A model generated the notes under the pieces. It was not told the origin of the DNA and searched no databases. It saw only the letters and a program-made list of their open reading frames with translations. Positions 1 to 5,981 of a DNA stretch of 8,966 bases are shown in pieces; position 1 is the first letter of the stretch; each line of letters begins with the position of its first letter. Origin of the DNA: Eggerthellaceae bacterium (GTDB taxonomy: Bacteria; Actinomycetota; Coriobacteriia; Coriobacteriales; Eggerthellaceae); assembly GCA_900754955.1 (NCBI GenBank), contig CAAEEV010000040.1, positions 1 to 8,966 of the forward strand, given 5' to 3'. The position numbers were made by a program, and so were the translations under genes.

Positions 1-113
1 ATAACGGGAACCGGTGCTTCCGCAGGCGCGTGCGGACGTTTCTGGCTAGGCGTCTCCTGCGGGCGCATCGATTATGCTGCATGCGGATGACGGAGCGTGC
101 GGAGCCAAACAAA
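1..113. other. Left-edge segment with no supported gene
   Basis: No reading frame here has a credible start, ribosome binding site or recognisable product. Two plus-strand frames are open from the window edge and stop at 88-90 and 122-124. Either could be the tail of an upstream gene, but neither resembles a family I know. Two short minus-strand frames starting at 82 and 67 run off the left edge without a good ribosome binding site. A short inverted repeat (CCGCA at 20-24, TGCGG at 31-35) lies beyond the minus-strand gene and parS. It has no T-tract and is not called a terminator. Confidence 0.4.
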
Positions 114-129
114 TGTTTCACGTGAAACA
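114..129. promoter_or_regulatory. parS: parS site (ParB/Spo0J binding)
   Basis: The 16-bp palindrome TGTTTCACGTGAAACA matches the canonical chromosomal parS sequence with no mismatch. The symmetry continues two bases on each side, giving a perfect 20-bp palindrome at 112-131. ParB nucleates on such sites, spreads as a CTP-dependent clamp, and directs origin segregation with ParA and SMC loading. The site is intergenic, 29 bp beyond the stop of the minus-strand gene at 159. Chromosomal parS sites usually cluster around oriC, so this window is probably in the origin-proximal part of the chromosome. No parA or parB gene is in the window. Confidence 0.95.
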
Positions 130-158
130 TTGCGGCAGGGGCGGTACGCGCGTTTCGG

Positions 159-632
159 TTATGCGTTGCGGCGCTCGAGCTCGAGGAAGGCGGCGCGCAG
201 CTGGGCGTGCTTGTCGGATCCCGAGGGCTTGCCGTTTGCGCCCACTACGCGGTGCGCGGGAATGAGCGCCACGATGGGGTTCTTCTTCACGGCCGACCCC
301 ACCATGCGGAACGATTCAGGGCTTCCCACGGCAGCGGCGATGTCGGCGTTGGTGCGCGTCTGACCGTAGGGGATGGCTTCCACGGCGTGCCACACACGCT
401 TCTGGAAGTCGGTGCCGTCGGGTGCGAGCGGCAAATCGAATGCAGTGCGTTTGCCCGCGAAGTACTCGAGCAGCTCGGTGGCGCAGGCGTTGGACAGCTC
501 GCTCGGCTTGCAGGTGCCTGCCAGCTTCGCCTTACCGAGGACCACCGCGCACACGGCATCGCCCGCAACGCCGATGGTGAGGGGGCCGTGAGGGGTTCGG
601 TAAGTGTAATAGGAGCGATCCTTCGAGGTCAT
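159..632 (-). CDS. Alkyltransferase-like (ATL/MGMT-family) protein with Ala at the catalytic Cys
   Basis: The 157-residue product is a full-length member of the O6-methylguanine-DNA methyltransferase family. It has an N-terminal RNase H-like domain (about 8-70) and a C-terminal DNA-binding domain (about 73-155). Helix-turn-helix and flipping features are visible: YGQTRTNADIA at 89-99, the Arg finger R109 in FRMVG, and N118. The alkyl-acceptor motif, normally PCHRV, reads PAHRV at 125-129. Codon GCG encodes Ala126, so the methyl-accepting Cys is absent. The usual active-site Tyr also appears to be Asn95. Family knowledge says Cys-less homologues (ATL proteins; the Thermus homologue has Ala) bind O6-alkylguanine and hand it to nucleotide excision repair. 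A repair-dead relic is the alternative. The start at 632 is chosen over the upstream in-frame ATG at 671 because AAAGGA lies 7 nt before it. The gene is transcribed divergently from rpe. Confidence 0.93.
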   Translation of the reverse strand: MTSKDRSYYTYRTPHGPLTIGVAGDAVCAVVLGKAKLAGTCKPSELSNACATELLEYFAGKRTAFDLPLAPDGTDFQKRVWHAVEAIPYGQTRTNADIAAAVGSPESFRMVGSAVKKNPIVALIPAHRVVGANGKPSGSDKHAQLRAAFLELERRNA

Positions 633-691
633 GGAGCCGTCCTTTCCGCATACGCGCGGCATCCTGCGCATATGCGCGGTCGTGCTTCTCC

Positions 692-697
692 ATTATA
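692..697 (-). promoter_or_regulatory. -10 box for the alkyltransferase-like gene
   Basis: The minus strand reads TATAAT exactly, about 60 nt upstream of the start at 632, in otherwise GC-rich sequence. Transcription would begin near 685 and leave a leader of about 50 nt. No good TTGACA-like -35 is seen at the expected distance (about 715-720), so the promoter may need an activator. The motif cluster at 742-790 sits just upstream of that position. Confidence 0.6.
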
Positions 698-741
698 GGC
701 GATGCGTCCACAGGCAGAGCACCACCGCGCCGACTCAACCT

Positions 742-902
742 GATGACAAGCGGCGACAAGCGGACAGGTCATTTGCCACCATTTGTCGCCACGGCGTCGG
801 ACGCCGCGTAGGGAGAATGTTGCGATGCAGCAAACGCCGCTCGCGGATGGCGGGGTGCAGTTGGCGTCGAACGAGCCGTCCACTTGTCATCCGCTTATCA
901 TC
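742..902. promoter_or_regulatory. Cluster of paired GAYAARYGG-like motifs (putative operators)
   Basis: In the divergent region between the alkyltransferase-like gene and rpe, one 9-bp motif recurs in pairs. On the plus strand GACAAGCGG occurs at 745-753 and again at 755-763. On the minus strand there is a degenerate GGCAAATGA at 769-777 and GACAAATGG at 779-787. A further minus-strand pair is GACAAGTGG at 880-888 and GATAAGCGG at 891-899. Within each pair the copies are 10 or 11 bp apart, one helical turn. The first two pairs face each other. Such helically phased direct repeats are typical of sites for OmpR/PhoB-type or LytTR-type regulators. The regulator is unknown and the regulatory role is inferred. 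Confidence 0.55.
792..806. repeat. Short 15-bp dyad in the divergent intergenic region
   Basis: CGGCGTC (792-798) is followed after one base by its exact reverse complement GACGCCG (800-806). The single-base centre is too tight for a full hairpin but fits a protein-binding dyad. It lies between the motif pairs of the divergent region. In GC-rich DNA it could be chance. Confidence 0.3.
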
Positions 903-963
903 GCTGTCGTGCGTGCATTGTGAGCGCGGCGGCGCATGGCGGGGCGGGGGTGCGTGCTTGCGC

Positions 964-969
964 TACAAT
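964..969 (+). promoter_or_regulatory. -10 box for rpe
   Basis: TACAAT differs from the consensus TATAAT at one base and lies 39 nt before the rpe start codon. Transcription would start near 976. No clear -35 hexamer is seen 16-18 bp upstream, where the sequence is G-rich. The motif pair at 880-899 is about 65-85 bp upstream of the box, a plausible distance for a regulator. Confidence 0.5.
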
Positions 970-1007
970 GATTCGCATCTGACGGCTTCCAAGGCAAGGA
1001 TGCGCTT

Positions 1008-1715
1008 ATGTACGAACAGGTGAAGATCGCCCCCTCGATCCTTTCGGCCGACTTCATGAACCTCGGCCGCGACATCGCCATGATCGAGCAGGCGGGTGCG
1101 GATTGGGTTCACGTGGACGTGATGGACGGCCACTTCGTCCCGAACCTCTCGATGGGCGTGCCCATCGTCAAGCAGCTCAAGAAGATCACCGAGATGCCGC
1201 TCGACGTGCACCTCATGATCTCGAATCCCCTTGTGCAGATCCCCTGGTTCCTCGGCGCCGGCGCGGACTCCATCACGGTGCATGCCGAAGTGCTCTACGG
1301 CGACGATCTCGTGCGCGCGGTCGATATGATCCACGAGGGCGGCGCGCGTGCGGCGGTGGCGCTCAAGCCGCGCACGCCCGTCGAAGCACTGCGCGAGGTG
1401 ATCGGCAAGCTCGACATGGTGCTCGTCATGAGCGTGGAGCCCGGTTTCTCGGGCCAGAGCTACATCGAGGGCACCGACGAGCGCATCGCCGCCGTGGTGC
1501 GCATGGCTCGTAAAGCGGGTGCCGCACCGCTCATCCAGGTGGACGGCGGCATCGGCGTGAAAACGGCCCCGATCGTGGCGGCGACGGGGGCCGACGTGCT
1601 CGTGTGCGGCAACGCCGTGTTCGCGGCCGACGATCCCGCCGCGGCGGTCTCTGCCGTGCGTGACGCGGCAACCGGCGCCCAGCAGGATCGCACCGCCAAC
1701 GGGCAGGAGGCGTAA
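1008..1715 (+). CDS. rpe: Ribulose-phosphate 3-epimerase
   Basis: This 235-residue TIM-barrel enzyme interconverts D-ribulose 5-phosphate and D-xylulose 5-phosphate in the cytoplasmic pentose phosphate pathway. Family signatures are all present: APSILSADF at 8-16, VHVDVMDGHFVPN at 34-46, DVHLMI at 66-71, MSVEPGFSGQ at 141-150, and QVDGGI at 177-182. The expected metal and acid-base residues are H35, D37, H68 and D179. The phosphate-binding end reads GNAVF at 201-205. The last dozen or so residues (GAQQDRTANGQEA) extend beyond the usual C terminus and contain the ribosome binding site of the next gene. AAGGA at 996-1000 is spaced 7 nt from the ATG. It is the first gene of the plus-strand cluster. 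The stop lies 5 bp before the cysteine desulfurase start, so the two are surely co-transcribed. Confidence 0.97.
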   Translation: MYEQVKIAPSILSADFMNLGRDIAMIEQAGADWVHVDVMDGHFVPNLSMGVPIVKQLKKITEMPLDVHLMISNPLVQIPWFLGAGADSITVHAEVLYGDDLVRAVDMIHEGGARAAVALKPRTPVEALREVIGKLDMVLVMSVEPGFSGQSYIEGTDERIAAVVRMARKAGAAPLIQVDGGIGVKTAPIVAATGADVLVCGNAVFAADDPAAAVSAVRDAATGAQQDRTANGQEA

Positions 1716-1720
1716 CGACC

Positions 1721-2926
1721 ATGCCCGCCAAGGTTTCCGAAGACTACGTGTACCTCGACTACGCGGCCACCGCGCCGCTGTGCGAGGAGGCGGCGCGCGC
1801 GATGGAGCCCTACCAGGTTCCGGGGCGCGCGAACCTCATGGTGAACGCGAACGCCAATTCGCTCCATTCGCCCGGCCGCGCCGCGTTCGAGGCCATGGAG
1901 CGCGCGCGTCGCACGGTAGCTCGCGCACTCGGCGCGAAGCGTCCCGACGAGATCATTTTCACTTCGGGCGCCACCGAAGCCGACAACGCCGTGATCTTCG
2001 GCATCGTGAGCGCCGTGGCAGACGCGAAGCGCCGTGCGGGGCAGGGCGGCTTTACGCCGCACGTCGTTGTGTCGTCGATCGAGCACGAGGCGGTGCTCCA
2101 GGCGGCGCACGAGCTTGTCCAGCGCGGCTGCCGCGTGAGCTACGTCGATCCCGACGCACGCGGCTTCGTGACGCCCGATGCGCTTGAGCGCGTCATCGAC
2201 GACGACACGGTGCTCGTGTCGGTGCAGATGGCGAACTCCGAGGTGGGCTCCATCCAGCCCGTCGCCGATCTCGCGCACATCGCCCACAGCCGCGGGGCGC
2301 TCTTCCACACCGACGCGGTGCAGGCCCTCGGCAAGACGCCCGTCGACCTGGCGGCGCTCGACGTGGACGCGGCATCGTTCGCGGCGCACAAGATCGGCGG
2401 CCCGAAGGGCGTCGGCGCGCTCTATCTGCGCACGCGCACGCCGTTCGACGCGTTCATGGTGGGCGGCGGTCAGGAGGGCGCGCGCCGCAGCGGCACGCAG
2501 AACGTGGCGGGCATCGTCGGGTTCGCGGCGGCGTGCGAGGCGGTGTGCGGCATGGTCGACGCGGAGATCGCGCGTCTCGGCGCGCTGCGCGACAAGCTCT
2601 ACGCGGCGCTCTCCTCGCTCGGCCCCGTCACGCCGACGGTGGCGGTGGAGCCGGGCAGCCGCGCGTTCCTTCCCAACATCGTGCACGTGCTCGTCGACGG
2701 TTTCGAGAGCGAGACGCTCATTCTGCGCCTCGACATGGAGGGCTTCGGCATCTCGGGCGGCAGCGCCTGCGCATCCCATTCGCTCGATCCGAGCCATGTG
2801 CTCAAAGCGATGGGCTTCAGCCGCGACCGCGCGCTCGGCGCGCTGCGCATCTCGATGGGCCGCTACACCACCGAAGACGACATCGACGCGTTTCTTACTG
2901 CGTTCGTGCACTGCCTGGAGTGGTAA
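1721..2926 (+). CDS. Cysteine desulfurase, NifS/IscS-like class V aminotransferase
   Basis: The 401-residue PLP enzyme removes sulfur from cysteine to supply Fe-S clusters, thiolated tRNA or cofactors. Motifs in order are YLDYAATAP at 11-19, TSGATEADN at 81-89 (phosphate loop), EHE at 121-123 with H122 over the PLP ring, ANSEVG at 171-176, HTDAVQ at 196-201 with D198 and Q201, and AHKIGGPKG at 222-230 with K224 as the PLP lysine. RRSGTQN spans 255-261, and GGSACAS at 346-352 carries the persulfide Cys350. This long-loop SACAS form is typical of group I (IscS/NifS) enzymes, not SufS. Length is normal for the family. AGGAGG at 1705-1710, within the end of rpe, lies 10 nt before the ATG. No IscU-type scaffold or MnmA gene is adjacent, so the sulfur acceptor cannot be told from the window. 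Confidence 0.95.
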   Translation: MPAKVSEDYVYLDYAATAPLCEEAARAMEPYQVPGRANLMVNANANSLHSPGRAAFEAMERARRTVARALGAKRPDEIIFTSGATEADNAVIFGIVSAVADAKRRAGQGGFTPHVVVSSIEHEAVLQAAHELVQRGCRVSYVDPDARGFVTPDALERVIDDDTVLVSVQMANSEVGSIQPVADLAHIAHSRGALFHTDAVQALGKTPVDLAALDVDAASFAAHKIGGPKGVGALYLRTRTPFDAFMVGGGQEGARRSGTQNVAGIVGFAAACEAVCGMVDAEIARLGALRDKLYAALSSLGPVTPTVAVEPGSRAFLPNIVHVLVDGFESETLILRLDMEGFGISGGSACASHSLDPSHVLKAMGFSRDRALGALRISMGRYTTEDDIDAFLTAFVHCLEW

Positions 2927-3042
2927 AGTTTCCTGTGGAGGGTGCGGAGGGCGCGCGCTGAGGCGCAAACCCGTCGCGCACTGACGGCGGCACAACGCCT
3001 GCGCGGGCGCCGCAATCGACATCGAGGCAAGGAGAGCACACG

Positions 3043-3858
3043 ATGGAGCTGATCAACACGCACTGCCATTCGCGGTACTGCGGCCATGGCGAAGGCGAGG
3101 TTGAGGAGTACGTGCGCGCCGCCGAGGCGGCGGGGATCACCACGCTGGCGTTCACCGAGCATTTTCCGCTCACGCCGGCGTTCGACCCTGACAAGTACCT
3201 CTCCGTCACGCCCGAGAACCTGCCGCGCTACCTCGAGGCGGTTGAGCGGGCGCGTCGGGACCACCCCGCGCTCGAGATCATCACGGGCTGCGAGATGGAC
3301 TACCTCGGCCCCGACGAGGACCGCACGATCACCGAAGCCGATCTCGCGCCGTTCTCGCTCGTGCTCGGGTCGGTGCACTTCGTGGACGCCTGGCCCTTCG
3401 ATGATCCCGCGCAGCGCGACCGCTGGAACGAGCCCGGCGCCGTCGACGCGATCTGGACGCGCTACGGCGAGCTGTGGTGTGCGGCGGCGTCTGATCCCGC
3501 GCAGCCCTTCGACGTGATGGCGCACCCCGATCTCGCCAAGAAGTTCGCCTATTACCCGTACTTCGAGCTTGCGCCGTACTTCGAGCGCATGGCCGAGGCG
3601 GCGCGGGCGGGCGAGCGCATGATCGAGGTGAACACGTCGGGTTCGTACTACGCTTGCGAGGAGATGTTCCCCGCGCCGACGCTGCTCGCGGCGTTCTGCC
3701 GCGCAGGCGTGCCCTGCACGGTCGGCACCGACGCGCACACGCCCGCGAACGTGGCACGCGACATCGAGCGTGCCTACGCGCTCATGTACGAGGCGGGCTA
3801 TCGCGTGGTGACGGTGCCCACGGCGTCGGGCGACCGACGGGAGATTCCCATCGAGTAG
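3043..3858 (+). CDS. PHP-domain phosphatase, histidinol-phosphatase (HisJ/HisK) family
   Basis: This 271-residue protein has a complete PHP metal-dependent phosphoesterase fold. Predicted ligands of the trinuclear metal site are H7 and H9 (NTHCHSRYCGHGEG at 5-18), H15, H40 in FTEHFP, E84 in GCEMDY, H112 in GSVHF, H161 in MAHPDL, and D230 with H232 in GTDAHTP. The length and the FTEHFPL, LGSVHFVD and DVMAHPDL blocks match the histidinol-phosphatase branch, which releases phosphate from L-histidinol phosphate in histidine biosynthesis. No other his gene is nearby, so a different small phosphate ester cannot be excluded. AAGGAG at 3029-3034 sits 8 nt before the ATG. The 116-bp gap from the cysteine desulfurase shows no clear terminator or promoter, so read-through is likely. 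Confidence 0.9.
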   Translation: MELINTHCHSRYCGHGEGEVEEYVRAAEAAGITTLAFTEHFPLTPAFDPDKYLSVTPENLPRYLEAVERARRDHPALEIITGCEMDYLGPDEDRTITEADLAPFSLVLGSVHFVDAWPFDDPAQRDRWNEPGAVDAIWTRYGELWCAAASDPAQPFDVMAHPDLAKKFAYYPYFELAPYFERMAEAARAGERMIEVNTSGSYYACEEMFPAPTLLAAFCRAGVPCTVGTDAHTPANVARDIERAYALMYEAGYRVVTVPTASGDRREIPIE

Positions 3859-3892
3859 ACATCGCGGTGTCGGCCGCGAAGCTGCGAAACCT

Positions 3893-3902
3893 CAGAATTC
3901 TG
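3893..3902. repeat. 10-bp palindrome upstream of the NIF3-family gene
   Basis: CAGAATTCTG is a perfect palindrome 19 bp before the NIF3-family start, in an A-rich patch that contrasts with the surrounding GC-rich sequence. It could be an operator or nothing. It is recorded because it occupies the only spacer between these two genes. Confidence 0.25.
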
Positions 3903-3921
3903 GAACGTCAAGAGAAAGAAG

Positions 3922-4854
3922 ATGGTGACGATGGCATTGTTCAACAAGCGCGAGAGCGGAGGGAAGGCGGCCGGCGCAGGCGAGGCGCTCTCGAAGCGTC
4001 CTGCGCATGCGCTTGCGCGCAAGAGCGGCTCGTTCACGGTCGGCTCGCTCGAGGCGGCGATGCTCAAGTTCTTTCCCGCGGAGGATGCCGAGGAGTGGGA
4101 TCGCACGGGTCTTGTCGTGGGGGAGCCTGCGCTTCCCGTGCGCAAGATCGCCGTGGCGCTCGACCCTACGGTGAGCGCCATCCGCGAGGCCGCTGCGTCG
4201 GGCGCGAACGTGCTCGTGACGCATCACCCGCCGTTTCTGACGGCGCCCGATTCGTTCGCTCCCGCGGCGTCGCCGGCGCTGAGCCCGGGTGCGGGCGTGT
4301 GGGCCGCCATCCAGAACCAGGTGGCGCTCATGTGCTTCCATACGGCATGCGACGTGAGCCTCAGCGCAGCGCGGATGCTGCCGGGCATGCTCGGCCTCGA
4401 ATTCCGCGGCAAGTTCATCGAGCCCTCGACGGCGAATTCGCGCCGCGGCTACGGGCAGGTGTGCTCTGTTCCCGAAAACGACGGCGAGCCCGAGACGCTC
4501 GGACGCCTTGCTTCGCGCTGCACGGCGGTGTTCGGCCGCGCGCCGCGCGTGTGGGGCGATTTCGACGCGCCGGTGCGCACGGCGGTGACGGCGACGGGTT
4601 CGGGCGGCGACACGGCGCGCTGCTGCCTCGGCGCCGGCGTCGACTGCATCATCTGCGGCGAGGTGCACTACCACGACGCGCTCGACCTCGCGCAGGCGGG
4701 TCTCGGCATCATCGAGCTCGGCCACGACGTGAGCGAGCTGCCGCTCACGGCGGTGCTTGCCGATGCGCTCGCGCGTGCGGGCGTGCCGCAGGACGACATC
4801 GTCATGATCGACCAGTCCGAGAACTGGGCGTATCCCGAAGCCATCCGCGTGTAG
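3922..4854 (+). CDS. NIF3/YbgI/DUF34-family dinuclear metal protein
   Basis: The 310-residue product belongs to the NIF3 family of hexameric dimetal proteins. Family hallmarks are EWDRTGLVVG at 58-67, the THHPPF block with metal ligands H101 and H102, FHTACD at 139-144 with D144, GEVHYHD at 246-252, and GHDVSE at 267-272 with ligands H268 and E272. Its biochemical role is still debated; links to GTP cyclohydrolase-like activity and metal handling have been proposed. Spacing between the metal blocks matches the short YbgI type, so the PII-like insert of YqfO is absent. The extra length is a 38-residue low-complexity N-terminal tail rich in Ala, Gly and Lys. The start is uncertain: ATG at 3922 follows a weak purine stretch (AGAGAAAGAAG), and ATG at 3931 is three codons later. 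The zinc-ribbon gene downstream is its usual actinobacterial partner. Confidence 0.93.
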   Translation: MVTMALFNKRESGGKAAGAGEALSKRPAHALARKSGSFTVGSLEAAMLKFFPAEDAEEWDRTGLVVGEPALPVRKIAVALDPTVSAIREAAASGANVLVTHHPPFLTAPDSFAPAASPALSPGAGVWAAIQNQVALMCFHTACDVSLSAARMLPGMLGLEFRGKFIEPSTANSRRGYGQVCSVPENDGEPETLGRLASRCTAVFGRAPRVWGDFDAPVRTAVTATGSGGDTARCCLGAGVDCIICGEVHYHDALDLAQAGLGIIELGHDVSELPLTAVLADALARAGVPQDDIVMIDQSENWAYPEAIRV

Positions 4855-4861
4855 CGCGACG

Positions 4862-4878
4862 GCGCCGCAGGGCGGCGC
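4862..4878 (+). other. GC-rich hairpin after the NIF3-family stop codon
   Basis: GCGCCGC (4862-4868) and GCGGCGC (4872-4878) form a perfect 7-bp stem with an AGG loop, starting 8 nt after the NIF3-family stop. No T-tract follows, so a classical intrinsic terminator is not supported. It may stabilise an mRNA end or attenuate transcription before the zinc-ribbon gene. The rest of the 156-bp spacer (4855-5010) shows no gene. Confidence 0.4.
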
Positions 4879-5010
4879 GCTGGGTGGCTGACCCTTGGCG
4901 TCGTACGGCGGCATTTTCCCAGCAGCATGCCGGACGCGCGCCGCGTGCGACGCCGGCGGCCGCAAGGCGGCAACGATCGACTCGCAGGACCCGCAAGAGA
5001 GAGGCGGAGC

Positions 5011-5733
5011 ATGGAAGCAAGACATGATGACCTGGTCGGGCTCGTGGGCCTTCAGCAGATCGACCTCGAGGCGCGCAAACTGCGCCGTGCCTTCGAGGAT
5101 CTTCCCCAGCGGAAGAAGATCATGGACGCCCGCGCCCGTCGCGAGGCGATCGCCGAGAAGCGCGGTACGATCAACGGCCTCAAGAAGAACGCGAGCGGGC
5201 GCCTCGTGCGCATCAACGACGAGGAAGCGTCGCTTTCGCGCAAGGCCGCCGAGGTTCAGGCCGCCATCGAGCAGGCGCAGGGCGACTACCGCAACCTCGA
5301 GGCGCGCACGAAGGAGCTCGCCGGCATCGAGCGTCGCCAGGGCGTTCTCGCTGAGGACCGCGCCAAGGTGGAGCAGGAGCTCGCGAAGATAGCCGATGTC
5401 GAGGCGCAGGTGGCGCTCGCGCTTGAGGAGATCGACGCAGCCGAAGCGCGCGCGATCGCGTCGTTCCAGCAGGAGGGCGGTCGTCTGCGTCAGCAGATCC
5501 ACGACCTCGAGCAGAAACGCGCCGAGACGGCCCGCACGATCGATCCGAAGCTCGTGGAGCTCTACGAGAAGACGGCGAAGCGTGCGGGCGGCGTCGGGCT
5601 CGGGGTGCTCAAGGGCTCGCAGTGCGGGGCGTGTCGCGCCGCCATCGACGGCGGGCGGCTCATCGAGCTGAAGGCGCAGGCGCCGCTCGGCACCTGCCCT
5701 GCGTGCAAGCGTCTCCTCGTGATCGGGGAGTAA
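5011..5733 (+). CDS. Coiled-coil C4 zinc-ribbon protein (COG1579 type)
   Basis: The 240-residue protein is mostly charged alpha helix. Heptad-like segments from about 15 to 190 (for example EEASLSRKAAEVQAAIEQAQ at 71-90) predict a long antiparallel coiled coil. A C-terminal zinc ribbon follows: C205 and C208 in CGAC, then C229 and C232 in CPAC. This architecture fits the zf-RING_7/COG1579 family, whose molecular role is unknown; nucleic-acid or protein binding is usually proposed. In Mycobacterium the same pair, NIF3 then zinc-ribbon protein, is adjacent (Rv2230c-Rv2229c), so the linkage is an old actinobacterial one and suggests a shared task. The start at 5011 is chosen because AGAGAGG lies 6 nt upstream and the helical region begins there. 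An in-frame ATG at 4927 would add 28 Arg-rich residues with no family match. Confidence 0.92.
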   Translation: MEARHDDLVGLVGLQQIDLEARKLRRAFEDLPQRKKIMDARARREAIAEKRGTINGLKKNASGRLVRINDEEASLSRKAAEVQAAIEQAQGDYRNLEARTKELAGIERRQGVLAEDRAKVEQELAKIADVEAQVALALEEIDAAEARAIASFQQEGGRLRQQIHDLEQKRAETARTIDPKLVELYEKTAKRAGGVGLGVLKGSQCGACRAAIDGGRLIELKAQAPLGTCPACKRLLVIGE

Positions 5734-5981
5734 CCGCAGCTGCACCCGTAGCCCGGCGCGCGGCTTCTCGCCGTTCCCCATGGGGGTGGGGTTGCGACGG
5801 AGAGAGGCGGCGCGGTGCCGGGGCGCGTGGGGCGCGGTTGCCGGGCGTCTGACGACGAGCATTGAGAGTCGTGCTTCGAGCGAGCGAAGCAGAAAACAAG
5901 AATGAAGGCGTTTCCCGTTTCCGCAGGGGGCTCAAAGAGGGGATACGGGGCGGCGTACGTCATCCGAGAGAAGGAGTGCGT
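5734..5981. other. 248-bp spacer before the molybdoenzyme genes
   Basis: No gene is supported here. Visible structure includes the palindrome CCCCATGGGG at 5776-5785 followed by G-runs, a 16-nt imperfect direct repeat (GCGCGGTGCCGGGGCG at 5810-5825 and GCGCGGTTGCCGGGCG at 5832-5847), and a 7-bp hairpin at 5872-5891. The base composition then drops in GC and becomes purine-rich (about 5890-5970) before the ribosome binding site. I find no convincing -35/-10 pair. The segment presumably contains the promoter and leader of the redox genes and may be a regulatory region. Confidence 0.45.
5872..5891. other. 7-bp hairpin in the molybdoenzyme leader region
   Basis: TGCTTCG (5872-5878) and CGAAGCA (5885-5891) pair perfectly around a 6-nt loop. 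On the plus strand the hairpin is followed by GAAAACAAG, not a T-run, so it is not a typical terminator for the upstream operon. It could be an operator dyad or a leader RNA structure. Confidence 0.4.

Noticed and set aside
740..902. DnaA boxes in the divergent intergenic region, prompted by the nearby parS
   Set aside because: No TTATCCACA or near match is present; the recurring motif is GAYAARYGG, which differs.
631..1023. Plus-strand open frame of 130 codons across the divergent intergenic region
   Set aside because: No ribosome binding site or family resemblance; it overlaps the promoters and runs past the rpe start codon in another frame.
1460..3022. Long minus-strand open frame (520 codons) opposite rpe and the cysteine desulfurase
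   Set aside because: It is an antisense shadow of GC-rich coding sequence: composition is dominated by Arg, His and Ala with no recognisable motif, and the plus-strand genes have complete family signatures.
5782..5832. Possible G-quadruplex from four G-runs
   Set aside because: Two pairs of G-runs exist, but the central loop is close to 30 nt, which makes a stable quadruplex unlikely.
3892..5862. Long minus-strand open frame (656 codons) opposite the NIF3-family and zinc-ribbon genes
   Set aside because: Arg-rich antisense shadow without a family match; it spans two genes and their spacer on the other strand.
5734..5981. RNase P RNA gene, which can lie near NIF3/zinc-ribbon genes in actinobacteria
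   Set aside because: The conserved GAGGAAAGTCC-type core of RNase P RNA is not present on either strand in this spacer.
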